64,000 nucleotides of DNA from Punctularia strigosozonata HHB-11173 SS5 (Eukaryota > Basidiomycota > Agaricomycetes > Corticiales > Punctulariaceae), in contig NW_006767457.1 in assembly GCF_000264995.1 (NCBI RefSeq), forward strand, positions 33,381 through 97,380, given 5' to 3'. Positions 1 to 9,738 of the stretch are shown here, piece after piece (the stretch's first letter is position 1; the number at the start of each line of letters is the position of its first letter). The notes below the pieces were generated by a model that saw only the letters and a program-made list of their open reading frames with translations, ran no database searches and was not told the DNA's origin. The position numbers and the translations under genes are program-made.

Positions 1-1549
1 CGCATAAGCGGCGGCGGCGTCCAGCGATTGCGGGCATGAGACTGTCAAGGCGGGGTATCAGGCTGGGAGATATGCTCCTGGTTTTTACAACCAAACCTTT
101 GACGGATCGGGATTGTCTGCCACGCGCTCGAGGTATCTTTGCCATAAGAGGAAAGCGACGATAAGTGCTACGCCTAGGATGAGGAAGGCGATGATATCTG
201 AAAGAGGTGCCATTGTTAGAAGTTGTCGACCCAGTGAGGCTTGACGGGGATGGGATGAACGGGCACGGGGAGAGGGTCGTGTACTTACAAGACGTCTTCC
301 ATTCATCAGGCGCCAGCTCGCCATCGCTCAGAACAAACACGATTAAGACCAAGCCGGCAGTAGCCAAGAGGGCGCCGATCCAATCAACCTAAGAAAGCCA
401 TTCAAGGTGATCAGAGAAGTGGCCTACAGAGACAAGGCAGAAAAGCGCTTACCCTCCGGTCACTCTCGGTACTGGGCAGATCAGGGTCGATGAAGAAGAA
501 CCCGCCGACGAGACACACAGCCGCGAACGCGGTGCTGAACCAGAACGTGCTCCGCCATGTCGGGCTGGGCAACAATCGACGCGTCAGCGGAGCCGTCATC
601 CCAAGCCACGCAGACACGCGTCAGACTTGCTGCTTACGTTGTCAATTGGGTGAGAACGCCGCCGATGATCATGCCGAAAGCGGCACCGATGGGCGAGCCG
701 GCGGAGAAGGTGGCGAAGGCGAGCGTGCGCGCCCGGGATGGCGGAAAAGCGTGTGCGAGGATACCAAGCTGGCAACAAATGAGGACCACTGAACCAGCAA
801 CATTCCCAATGCCGGAAACGTACAGAAGCAGGGATAGTGGCGGCAGCACCGCAACCTTGGAGCCCACGAAGGACATCGAGCGTAATCTCGTCTGCCGTTC
901 GGTATCAAGGGTCAGTACCAGTGTGGTGCGTATCGACGTATGTGATGGCAACTTGCCTTTCGCGAGCGCACATCCGATGCTGAAGGCGACCATGCACAGC
1001 GACCCAGCTAGGAAAGCGCGTTTCCGACCGTACAGATCAGCTAATCGCCCGAAGAAGAGTAGCAAGCAGCCCTAGACACGATATCATAATCAGGGATTTC
1101 GGAAAACGTTTCGTGGCTCAGCGGTAGACGTACGCTGCTCAAGGAGTACGCGGAGGCGATCCATTGCAGGCGAGCTTCGGGTATATGCAGTTTGGCCCCA
1201 ATAGTAGGGAATGCGATGGATGCACTGGTGTTGGCAGACGCCTAAAGAAGGGCACTGAATCAGCTTTGACTCGCGAAGGAGTGCCGGAAGTCATACTCAC
1301 GTTGGCCATCATGGCAAACGTACACGTCGTGACCAGGCCAACGCTCTTCCACGTGTTACGTGAACGGACAGAGGGCGTCTGCCCATGGCCTTCGTCTTCC
1401 GCATCCCCAGTATTCGAGACGACGTTCTCTGCGGTCCGTTTCTCGTCGTTCGCACTCGTCCGACTTGGGCCGGCCTCCGGAGTAGGGGCCTGGTTGAGGG
1501 TGACGGCAGACGTATCATTCGTTCCGTGAGCGGCAATATCTTGCGACAT
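1..1549 (-). CDS. MFS transporter, DHA2-like drug:H+ antiporter (3' end outside window)
   Basis: Predicted plasma-membrane proton-coupled exporter of the 14-helix DHA2 type. The first exon starts at 1549 with a hydrophilic Ser/Thr-rich N-terminus and runs into the first helix. After splicing the protein has the MFS loop 2-3 signature (GRLADLYGRKRAF), a DEITLDVLRGLQG segment, then LGILAHAFPPSRAR and SPIGAAFGMIIGG. These match the fungal DHA2 pattern. Later exons give WRSTFWFSTAFAAVCLVGG and, near the left edge, SDIIAFLILGVALIV followed by LWQRYLE. The gene is cut by the window start, so the last helices are missing. One intron (892-956) begins with GC rather than GT, yet the frame is kept and the family sequence is restored. 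Apart from that every junction checked is GT..AG. I see no sign of decay. The substrate cannot be told from sequence. Confidence 0.85.
892..956 (-). other. GC-AG intron in the MFS transporter gene
   Basis: On the minus strand the preceding exon ends ...CTC GCG AAA G and the intron begins GCAAGT. It ends CGGCAG, and the next exon reads AC GAG ATT ACG. Joining them gives the expected ALAK-DEITLD. GCAAGT is the usual extended consensus of the minor GC-AG class. No GT donor nearby keeps both the frame and the family sequence. Confidence 0.7.
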
Positions 1550-2029
1550 CCTCCTGGGCGAGCACTTTCAACTGGCAGCGTGGACATGGTTGGCGGGCGT
1601 CGCGAGAAGAGAAGGAAGCGACTCACCGATTGAAAACTCGGATATGTGTTATTTGTGGTGCTTCGCGCTCCCGCTTCAAGCCCGCCCCTTCCTGCTTGCA
1701 CGAGCACAGACGCTCTTCGTCGATCTACGTCGGGGGGCACGGCGTCGATAAGGACCTGGTCAAGGCAGCGCTGGAGGATGCCGTATTGGGTGATTCTGAG
1801 GTACAGCAGGTCTTTGTCCGTTTAGGCCGCTCAGCGCGTTATTGGCCCTCCGCCTGCGTGATAGAATGACCAAGTGTATTATCTCGCTGAGACGAGCTCG
1901 GGGATTGCTGAATCGCCCCATGCCATGGCTGATGTATGCGCATATACGCGGAGGAAACGCGCGATGACCGGCTCCCTGACCAAGCCTTCGTCCGTAGAAG
2001 GGTGCCGTGAGAATCCTGGTCGAGGTTCG

Positions 2030-2180
2030 ATCCCGGCATCCCCGAAAACCGCCCGCTTGCGGGCGAAATCTTCGATGCCGTTCCCCGAAAAAGTAGGGTC
2101 ATAGGCCAAAATGTTACATGCCTGCGTGCCCGAAAATGCTTCGTCGTCGGCGGGGTTCGATACAACGGGGCCCGAAAACA
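2030..2180. repeat. Degenerate tandem repeat, about 43-bp period, CCCGAAAA core
   Basis: The core CCCGAAA(A) occurs at 2041, 2084, 2129 and 2171, so successive spacings are 43, 45 and 42 bp. On the minus strand each unit starts TTTTCGGG and is followed by a diverged body. Units 1 and 4 share an ATCGAACC block. The units are too diverged to be a fresh minisatellite. Because the period is close to 14-15 codons, the minus-strand frame shows a recurring Phe-Ser-Gly. That may be a by-product of the DNA repeat rather than a protein repeat. Confidence 0.55.
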
Positions 2181-2754
2181 AGTTTCATCGGTACCACAAA
2201 TTCCCATTACAGGACATTGGTTGCAGTATGTTTGTTCCATCACCCTTGCGTGTGCAGCGCTCATCGTGCATCAGCGACTGCCTCCACGATCGCAAGAATG
2301 CGCCGCCTCGTTCCCCGGCCCAAAAAGTCGTTTGGCCCCCCGGGCGTGGGTCCCCGTCCAGAATGGCAATCCTCCCCTTCGACCTCCCCTTTGACCCGCC
2401 AGCGAGGGGGGGTTAGCTAAGCCCGCGAAACCATATCTTTTCGGATGCTCATGATCAAAGCTTGACTACGGGACATTGTCGCGTTCACGTCTGGCAACTC
2501 ATTGACATCGTTGAAGGTGCAAGCTCTCCGTTTTTGAAGTCTGATGTTAAGTTGTCGACAGGTACTCACGGCGCCTTTGTTATTGAAGTAGCAGACGGAG
2601 GTGATCGTGAGATCTGAAGAGGACAGGGGAGCCTCGAGGACATCTGACAGCTGACACTGAACGAGGTCGGCATATGATCCTGAAGGTCAGCACCTCGTTT
2701 AGGACACCCGACAACAGTCTAGCGTAGCATAACGTTGTATATTGCCCGACTGGC

Positions 2755-2850
2755 CCGTTGCCCCGAAAATCGCCCTTTTGGGACCATGTTTCATGCGATT
2801 CCCCGAATTTTAGCCCTTTGCGGCTAGTTGATCACCCCCGAAATTGGTCA
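2755..2850. repeat. Second cluster of the CCCGAAAA repeat
   Basis: Cores at 2762 (CCCGAAAA), 2802 (CCCGAATT) and 2837 (CCCGAAAT). The minus-strand unit ending at 2762 aligns with the unit ending at 2041 of the first cluster. Both begin TTCGGGGAA, carry GCAT shortly after, and end GGGCG then TTTTCGGGG. The two clusters lie about 700 bp apart and look like pieces of one dispersed element. Confidence 0.5.
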
Positions 2851-3624
2851 AAATTTACCCCTTAAGGGATCGAACATCAGTAGGGATTTTCACCGGTTCT
2901 GTGCCGTGCGTGACTTGCGGCGGCGTGAGAGAGGATGAAATCGTTCGAGGACGCCGCTCCGCTCGTCGTGTCAAGTCCGCCCACGTCCCTATGGCTTGTT
3001 GACTGCGCCGGCCTACGATGAGGAGCCATACAGCTTCCCCTTTACCATCACCAGTGCCATGAGCCAGCGCGGAGAAACGGCAAGGGCGTACTCATACCAA
3101 TGCTATTCATGGTGGCGCGGGGCGTCCCGTAAGTTGTGGTTGCGTCTCCCAGACTCGCACCTACGGACGGACATCTCAATTATCGTTTGCTAGGGCTCGA
3201 GATCTACGCATGTGGCTTATGGTGCTGCTCCCCTGTGCAGAGATAGATCCGCGACGCCAAGGGGCATCGCGCTAGCGTTAGTGCTCTACCCGGTGCTATA
3301 AGGATCCCCTAAACCACTCGCAATAGAGTACAATGCGAAGGGAACGAGCGTGCACGGTGATGGCATGGCCCGCGTTGTGCGTGTCCGCCAAGCGGATGGC
3401 GTCACCCATCTTTGGGATTGGCGCACGAGCGCTTGGGCTGTATAGCTACAATAGCTTGCTCCCTTGGACCGTCCGTGCCTTGCTCCGGCGCCGACGGTGC
3501 GAGCGACATAAACGTGCATAATCCCGGGCTCCGTCCATCTTCATAAGGATTCGAGCACCTGTCTGCAGTGCATCACCCCTCCCACCTTCGTGGTTCCCGC
3601 AAAGCCAGCCTGACGTCAAGACAC

Positions 3625-5453
3625 ATGCACGCCCGGCTCTTGCTCCTCGTCATCTGCCTCATAGCTTCTCGTGCCTTCTCATTCACCAACTTCGACCAAT
3701 GCTTCGATGACATCAAAAAAGACAACTCGACCATGTCTGGATGGCGGGACAACCACGGTCATGCCGTCACGGACATCAATAAACTCACTGCGATCTCGTA
3801 CAAGCTCTGCGTTGATAGGTGCGGCACCGGGATCGAGGCATTCAAGTGGACGGTCTTTTCTCAGCAGTTCAGCAACTGGGTCCTCCCCTGGCTCGCTCTC
3901 CTTTCGCAAATCCCGTTTGGAGCGCGAAATCGGTACGATAACATCAAAGGAGCCATCTTGACTCGTGAGCCTCCGTTTTCATGCACCACAATTGTGACTA
4001 ATGACTGACCCCTTGGTTGCGCAGTGGGCTCTCCCGCGCTGGCTACCTACTCGTTGACGCTCACTGTGCTCAACGGGTACTGGATCGCCGAACGATACCA
4101 GAGTGTTAAGCATCGTCACAAACGCCACGCCGTCCGCGTCCTAAGCGGCCTCCAGCAGGTTGCCTTGCGAATCTCCACAAACGCAAATCTTCTGTCCTCC
4201 CTGGTACGACTTCCCGAAAACGACAAATTCTGGCAGACGCTGGACGAGAAACTGGACGCGGAGGCCAGCACTTGGAATGTCCCCGCCGCAGCGTCCATCA
4301 TCTGGGTGCTCGTCGCGTACGCGTTCACGATCATCGCCTCGTTCGAAGATATCGAGGGCGGATTCAACTCATGGGGCCAAGCCGTCGGATCAGCATGGTG
4401 CTGGCTAGTGGCGGTCGTCACCGGCTGGCTGCTCATCTCGCCGAAGTGCAATCAGAAACGGGTGGAAAGCGCCATAGTTCACGCAAACGAGCACGCCTTC
4501 GTTCACGACGAGAGTGGCGTCGTACGCCCACTGGCACCGCACGAGGATCACGCTTTCGACGTCACCGCCTCGGACGACTCCCTCTTCACGGACGAGAAGG
4601 CCAGCCAACCCGTATACAACTACGCCCGATTCCTCCCGTGGACGGAAGCGGTCGAGCAGGTCCGAGAGGAGCTGAATCGTGCCGTCCACGACAACTCCCC
4701 TCCTGCCAGTGCTCCCGCCTTCGATAGCGTCGCGTTCCCTGTCCATAACCAGGCCTGGCCACTGAGTGGGACATGGAGAAATCGTGTTGGTAGTGAGGCC
4801 CGTCTGCTCCTCTCTCCGTTTCCTTCCCGGAAGAAATGGGGACCGGCGATTTGGAAAAGGTTGGGCGTTGCGACATTGGCAGCCGTGTGCTTGCAATGGG
4901 CGACTACGGGCGCTGCCATCATCGTGCACTACTTCACCCCTGCAATGGTGAGCACTGGTCACGTGGCCTTGTTCGCTGCCCTTCACTCACGGCTTGTCAG
5001 GGATGGGGATGCAGGTCTCTCTCGTACCTGATCTACGGCGGCCTGTCCACGGTGGTGCTAGGGTTACTCATGCTGTCCAGTCTCTTGGCGCACTCGGCTT
5101 CTCCGTATCCTGCCGCCGATCCCCTCGGACGACCGCACAGCACGACCCAACAAGTCTGCGCCGTTTTCGCGGTCGGCCTCCGAAGAGTCGGCCATTTCCT
5201 CGCGGCCGTGAATGCGTTCGGATTCATCGTCGGCTGTATCTTCCACTTCACCAACGTTTACGATACATGCTACTGCAACAGCACCGTGCCCGGTCTCGGC
5301 GCCGCCCGCGCCTTCTTCGTCTTCCACCTCACGCATCAGGACATATCGGGCATGACCGTCGCGTACGCGGTCGGCGTTAGTCTTTCCGTTGTCAGCGCTG
5401 TGGTCTTCATCGGTTTCGTGTCCATGTTCACGGACCCCCCGGCTCCGGATTGA
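3625..5453 (+). CDS. Secretory-pathway multi-pass membrane protein, unknown function
   Basis: Three exons (3625-3964, 4025-4947, 5001-5453) join in frame to 571 codons plus stop. The start at 3625 is preferred over an in-frame ATG at 3568 because it begins a clean signal peptide (MHARLLLLVICLIASRAFS). An extracellular Cys-containing N-terminal segment and a first membrane helix (NWVLPWLALLSQI) follow. Exon 2 carries further hydrophobic segments (ASIIWVLVAYAFTIIASF, AWCWLVAVVTGWLLIS), then a long acidic and Pro-rich cytoplasmic loop, then a helix near 4870-4940. Exon 3 carries three or four more, with a small Cys-rich loop (YDTCYCNST). It looks like the orphan polytopic proteins common in Agaricomycetes. 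No catalytic motif is visible and no function is assigned. Confidence 0.75.
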
Positions 5454-5915
5454 TCGGCGTCCTGTCGACAGCGCCAATCCAGCGCAGGCAGCATTTCGCA
5501 ATCGCGCGTCGGACCAGGTTCAGGGTGCATCGCGCCCGCGCCTCGTGTATGACAGCATGGCGATTACAGCGCATTCCGCTCGACATGGAACTCACCGGCC
5601 CCCACGACCACGCCATTCCAGCAGGCCAGTTGCATACGCTCTATAACAGCATCCTACATCTGCTGTTTATTCTCCACGACGCCCACGCATACCGAACACA
5701 TTAACACTGCGGATCCACGATGTATCGTCCTAACAAACTTCTAGTCGCTCACGCGAGGTGGCCAATCGTTCGATATGGCCGTATGCCGCCACAACAGATG
5801 AACGTTTGCTACGTGCACAGGTCCGGAGATACATTCAGTAAATATATATCTTACACTCTTCCATTGTGTTCAATTACTCCCGCTACGGGACGCGCTTTCC
5901 GGCATAATTGATCAA
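5454..5915. other. Convergent 3' spacer
   Basis: About 460 bp between the stop of the membrane protein gene and the stop of the GMC oxidoreductase on the other strand. It should contain both 3' untranslated regions. A TATA-like run near 5840-5850 has no gene placed to use it. No coding signal seen. Confidence 0.6.
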
Positions 5916-8367
5916 TCAGGAAGTGCCCTTGATGATATCCGCTATGCGCTCTGCGAATGCGTAGACTATATTCTATAGGTAAATACGCAGATGGATCAGT
6001 GCGGATGAACGAGGAAATTGTGGGCTGACCGTCGTATGCGCGGAGATGTGCATAGGAATCACGCTCGCGTCCGCAATTCTGACGTTTGCTGTGCCGTAGA
6101 CGCGAGCTTCTGGGTCGACAACCCCTCCGTCCGATTCGGGGAGCATGGAGGCGGTTCCTATCGGATGATCTGCGCAAGGTAATTTCAATAAGCCAAATCC
6201 GGTCATAGTGTGTGTAACTTCTAACATCTGGAGCACAGCGAATCAGCCGGAACGCAGCACCGGCCGAATCTTGGCTCGCTCACTCGGAGTCAATGTTCGC
6301 TTTGATGAACGTTCGATAGTGGTCTAGCGTCTGCACAGAGGCTGGATAACTGAGTTTGGAATCCATTATAAGGGTTCCATCGGAAAATGTACTCACTTCC
6401 AGGAAGGACTTCTCCATCGAGGACGTCCTGGAATGGCTTCTGCTCAGTAATTTTGCGCAAGTGCATCATCCCTGTAAAAGCGTTGCATCTATGTCGATCA
6501 CGTCTGCCATCTAGGGAGATGATTTACCTTGGGCAATGAGCCAGGTATCGAACTCGGATTCTAGATATCTTGGATTGATGACCGGTGCAGCCAGCGGATC
6601 AGAGGTGTTAATATGAACTGTGCCCCTTGAAAGTTCGTGCTGCATCGCGTTCTGGAATAGGAGATAGCCAACTCCAGGCTCCGGAACGTTGCTTCCTTGA
6701 ACCGGGATGGGACAGTATTCAAGAATTGGGTTGTCGCCGAGAATGTGACTCTTCAGCACCGTAAATTGCGCGTCTGATAGCCAGGAGGGCTTAGATGCGA
6801 GCAGCTTGCGCGCTTCTTCCATCCCGTCTTCATCCACGAGCTGGGACAGCGACGAGTATTGGAGCTGAGGTGTAGAACTCGCCATGATCCCAACTCCGTG
6901 CTTTGCCCATAGGTTCAAGGACTGGAGCATGCAATCAGTCGGGCAGCCTACAGGAAAAGCCAACATGGTGCCCCCAACCTCAGTAAAGTAGGTCGCATTC
7001 TCCTCTAGCGCGGTGTATGTCTGGAAATAATACTGGGGCTTCAACGCCCAAACCGAGTTCGCGATGACATGGTCTTGGAGATTCGCGCCAACCCCTGTGT
7101 TAGCGTACAAAACATCAATGCCCAACGGCACTAGCACTGCGGGATCTCCTATCCCTGACAGTTCTAGAACTTGCGGCGCTTGCACCGTCCCGGCGGACAC
7201 GATAACCTCCTTGGAAACCCGCAGCGTGCCGATCGTCCCGTTGGGACAGATGAACTCGACTCCAGTGGCCGTTAACGGAACCGCGGTCCCGGCAAAGATG
7301 AGCCGGGAGACCCGACCAAAAGTGTATAGATCAAGGTTTGGGCGACTCGGATCATCTGCACGACGAAGTCAATATTCCGCACCCATCTAAAACCGACTTT
7401 GGACTCACAGTATGCGGTAAAAGCAGTGGTCCTCCTGTATTAGATGATCAAGTACCTAAGAACCGAGCAAGAGCATCTGTCTTTGTACACACCTGCCAGT
7501 CTGATGAACGTGTGCGGGAATGAAACGCAGCCCGGTAGCATTCCCATCGTTGCCGTCCGGGAGTAGCGGATGTCCCAGTAGTTGTGCAGATGGAAAGAAG
7601 CCGTGCTCAACAGCCGTCGACCACCAGGGCGAGAACGTGAGGTCCAGCGGCCCGTCCGTGCCGTAAGAATTAGGTTCAAATTGATAACGGTATTTGTCTT
7701 CGAGATGTTGGGAAGGTAAGTGAAGATGCTCTGCCTGCGGTAAAATTTGATATCACACGGCGACGACATTCAGAGACAAACTAGGAAGCTGCCGCACCTT
7801 GTTGACTGCGGCCAGCAGAGAGTCCCAGTTCCACCCTGGATTACCAAGCTTCTCGAAGGCATCGTATTCAGCCTTTGATCCGCGGGTCAACACTCGCCCG
7901 TTGATCGCCGTGCTACCACCCAAGACCTTCCCCCGTGGCCAGGTTATGCTTTGGTTAGCGGCAAATTGCTGGGGCACGGTCTTAAAGTTCCAATCGACTT
8001 GCGTTCCCAGGACGGCTGCAATGAGACCCGGGCAGGATATGTTTTCGCTGAAACATGCTGGTTCCAGCAACGTGGCGATAGCAGTCAACGCTGATGTCGG
8101 GATGTGCTTACTTGCCGATGCCACTCCCGCCAGCCTCGAGTACTGCGACACGAACGGATGGATTCTCAGATAGCCGACTGGATATCACCATCCCAGCTGT
8201 ACCACCTCCGACAATGACATAGCTGTATCACGATTAGGCGGGCCTCATGCATATAACCTCCAAAGGAGCACGAACTCGTAGAGATCTTGCACTAACGGCT
8301 CAGAATTGAGGTCGATGATGCGTCCGTGAGCGAGGAGAGCGAGCGCCAGGGCTGCTAGCGATTGCAT
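5916..8367 (-). CDS. Secreted GMC oxidoreductase, aryl-alcohol-oxidase-like
   Basis: FAD-dependent glucose-methanol-choline family oxidase or dehydrogenase, probably secreted and supplying H2O2 or reducing quinones during wood decay. The start at 8367 gives a signal peptide ([15 protein letters not shown]). After a short intron the Rossmann FAD motif follows ([13 protein letters not shown]), ending in an acidic VLEAGG. The GMC signature 1 region reads [17 protein letters not shown] and signature 2 reads [17 protein letters not shown]. The C-terminal domain has the catalytic-region [10 protein letters not shown] and [18 protein letters not shown]. The last exon ends [17 protein letters not shown]. 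At least eight introns are present; those I followed join in frame. A TATA box lies 54 bp upstream. The family is clear. The exact subclass (aryl-alcohol oxidase, glucose or pyranose dehydrogenase) is not. Confidence 0.85.
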
Positions 8368-9738
8368 TGTTGTATGCATGAGGATAGGGGAATCCTGGTT
8401 TGCAGTGAGAATGCCACAGGTTTATACTCGGCTCTGCTTCGGTGATTAGTGCCCGTGAATGGCGGGTGACGTTGATTATATGCTGTACGTACCTCGTGCC
8501 GTGTAGTCTCAAAATCCGCGAGCCACTGCGTCGTGCGAAGACGCGACAACATGGGAGAAACCTGCTCGAAAGTATACCGATCAGTCAGCTGACGCTTCGG
8601 AATCAAAATGAGGCGCTCTTGCAGAGAGGAAAGGAACGGGAGCGGGAGATGCGCTGGATCTGATCAAGGGTACCGAGAAGGTGGGTGATGCTGGACAGAA
8701 CACCGCTCGCGCGCTTTAATTCAATCTCATAGGCTGGGAATACCGTAAGAGTCACTGAACCGACCACATATTAAATCCCCCGATCCTGGCAAGATGCGCT
8801 CAACATAGGTCTGCTGTCTCTATTTGCTGCCTAACCTATGCCTGCTAGCGGTCAACACGGAACACCGAGCGCCTGCGCAAGGGCGGTTCTTATCTCACTG
8901 CAACATGCCAAGCATGAGTGAACGGAATATAGTCTCCTGAGGGAGCTAAGCGAATCGGACTTGCGCAGGGTGCAGCCAGCGCACTTTACAGGGTCACGCA
9001 CCCGCCCATGACTTGGATTGTACCACGTTCGCGCCTGCGCCTCGAGAACAACGGTAAATGGGATGGACCGATGTGGTACTTGCACTGCTCTTGCAACGTA
9101 AAAGTCGTGCAGAGTCGGCGGACAAACGGAGTCCATTATTCAACAATACTGCGGGCCTTCGTCTGATCGTGAATCAGCAACGTGAGGAGCGGGCAGGTGA
9201 CGGGCTCGGAGCTCGACTTCAAGTTCGTGAACTCTTCGGTGGTATGCGGCGTCTCGGTTTCATGGCCAGCCGTGAGCCCTACATGTTTGTTTGTGCCGTG
9301 GGTCTTTCGCAGATGTTGGATGGCATGGTACAGCGCTTGGGGGTCTGACTGATGGCTTACGAATGCCTGAGGTGATGAGGGCAAGTACAAGAGCTTGCGC
9401 GGTGCTCCGAAGAGGCTGTGCTGTCATCGCTGCCACTGTTGTAAACACGCGTACACAGACCAGTCATCCCCTTGCCGCCATCGTACGCCTCGACGACCGA
9501 GACCTCTTGCTCGTCGTGCGCTGTTCCGTTCATCATCACCGATCAGGCTAATCTCCATTACCTCTTTCCGACGCTCTTCACACTCTCCTCGTGGTTGTCG
9601 TCGCAATCGCGACCGCCCACCAACACGTCTTGCGACATCAAGTCCGAGCGGAGCCGGATCCCGAACCTCGTTCCCCAGATCACTTGCGGGTGTTGACATA
9701 AAGAGGAACGTTCAAGCTAATCGGCTGCGCGTGAAGCG
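8368..9738. other. Divergent intergenic region, no gene seen
   Basis: About 1.4 kb between the GMC oxidoreductase and the MUB1/SamB gene, which are transcribed away from each other. It should hold both promoters. The open frames here are short, have no domain and overlap each other on opposite strands, as expected of random GC-rich sequence. A CT-rich tract near 9480-9700 on the plus strand precedes the MUB1 start, as is common in fungal promoters. Confidence 0.6.
8421..8426 (-). promoter_or_regulatory. TATA box of the GMC oxidoreductase gene
   Basis: TATAAA on the minus strand, 54 bp before the start codon at 8367 and correctly oriented. Confidence 0.45.

Larger units (their letters stand above)
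1550..3624. other. Spacer without a supportable gene; holds two clusters of degenerate short repeats
   Basis: About 2 kb between the divergent MFS transporter and the membrane protein gene at 3625. The open frames on either strand are short, have no recognisable domain and cannot be joined convincingly. The distinctive content is a recurring CCCGAAAA core about every 43 bp around 2040-2180 and again about every 35-40 bp around 2760-2845. There is also a C/G homopolymer-rich stretch near 2330-2420. The part next to 1549 should hold the MFS promoter and the part next to 3625 the promoter of the downstream gene. Confidence 0.6.

Noticed and set aside
1108-1140. D-arm-like string GGCTCAGCGGTAGA
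   Set aside because: It lies in an intron of the MFS gene on the other strand and no other tRNA arms are present.
2001-2045. tRNA-like T-arm string GGTTCGATCCCGGC
   Set aside because: The 5-bp stem does not pair around the TTCGATC loop, and no acceptor, D or anticodon arms can be drawn in the 75 bases before it.
2030-2180. CRISPR-like array
   Set aside because: The periodic core is only 8 bp with diverged bodies, there are no identical repeats or unique spacers, and the genome is eukaryotic.
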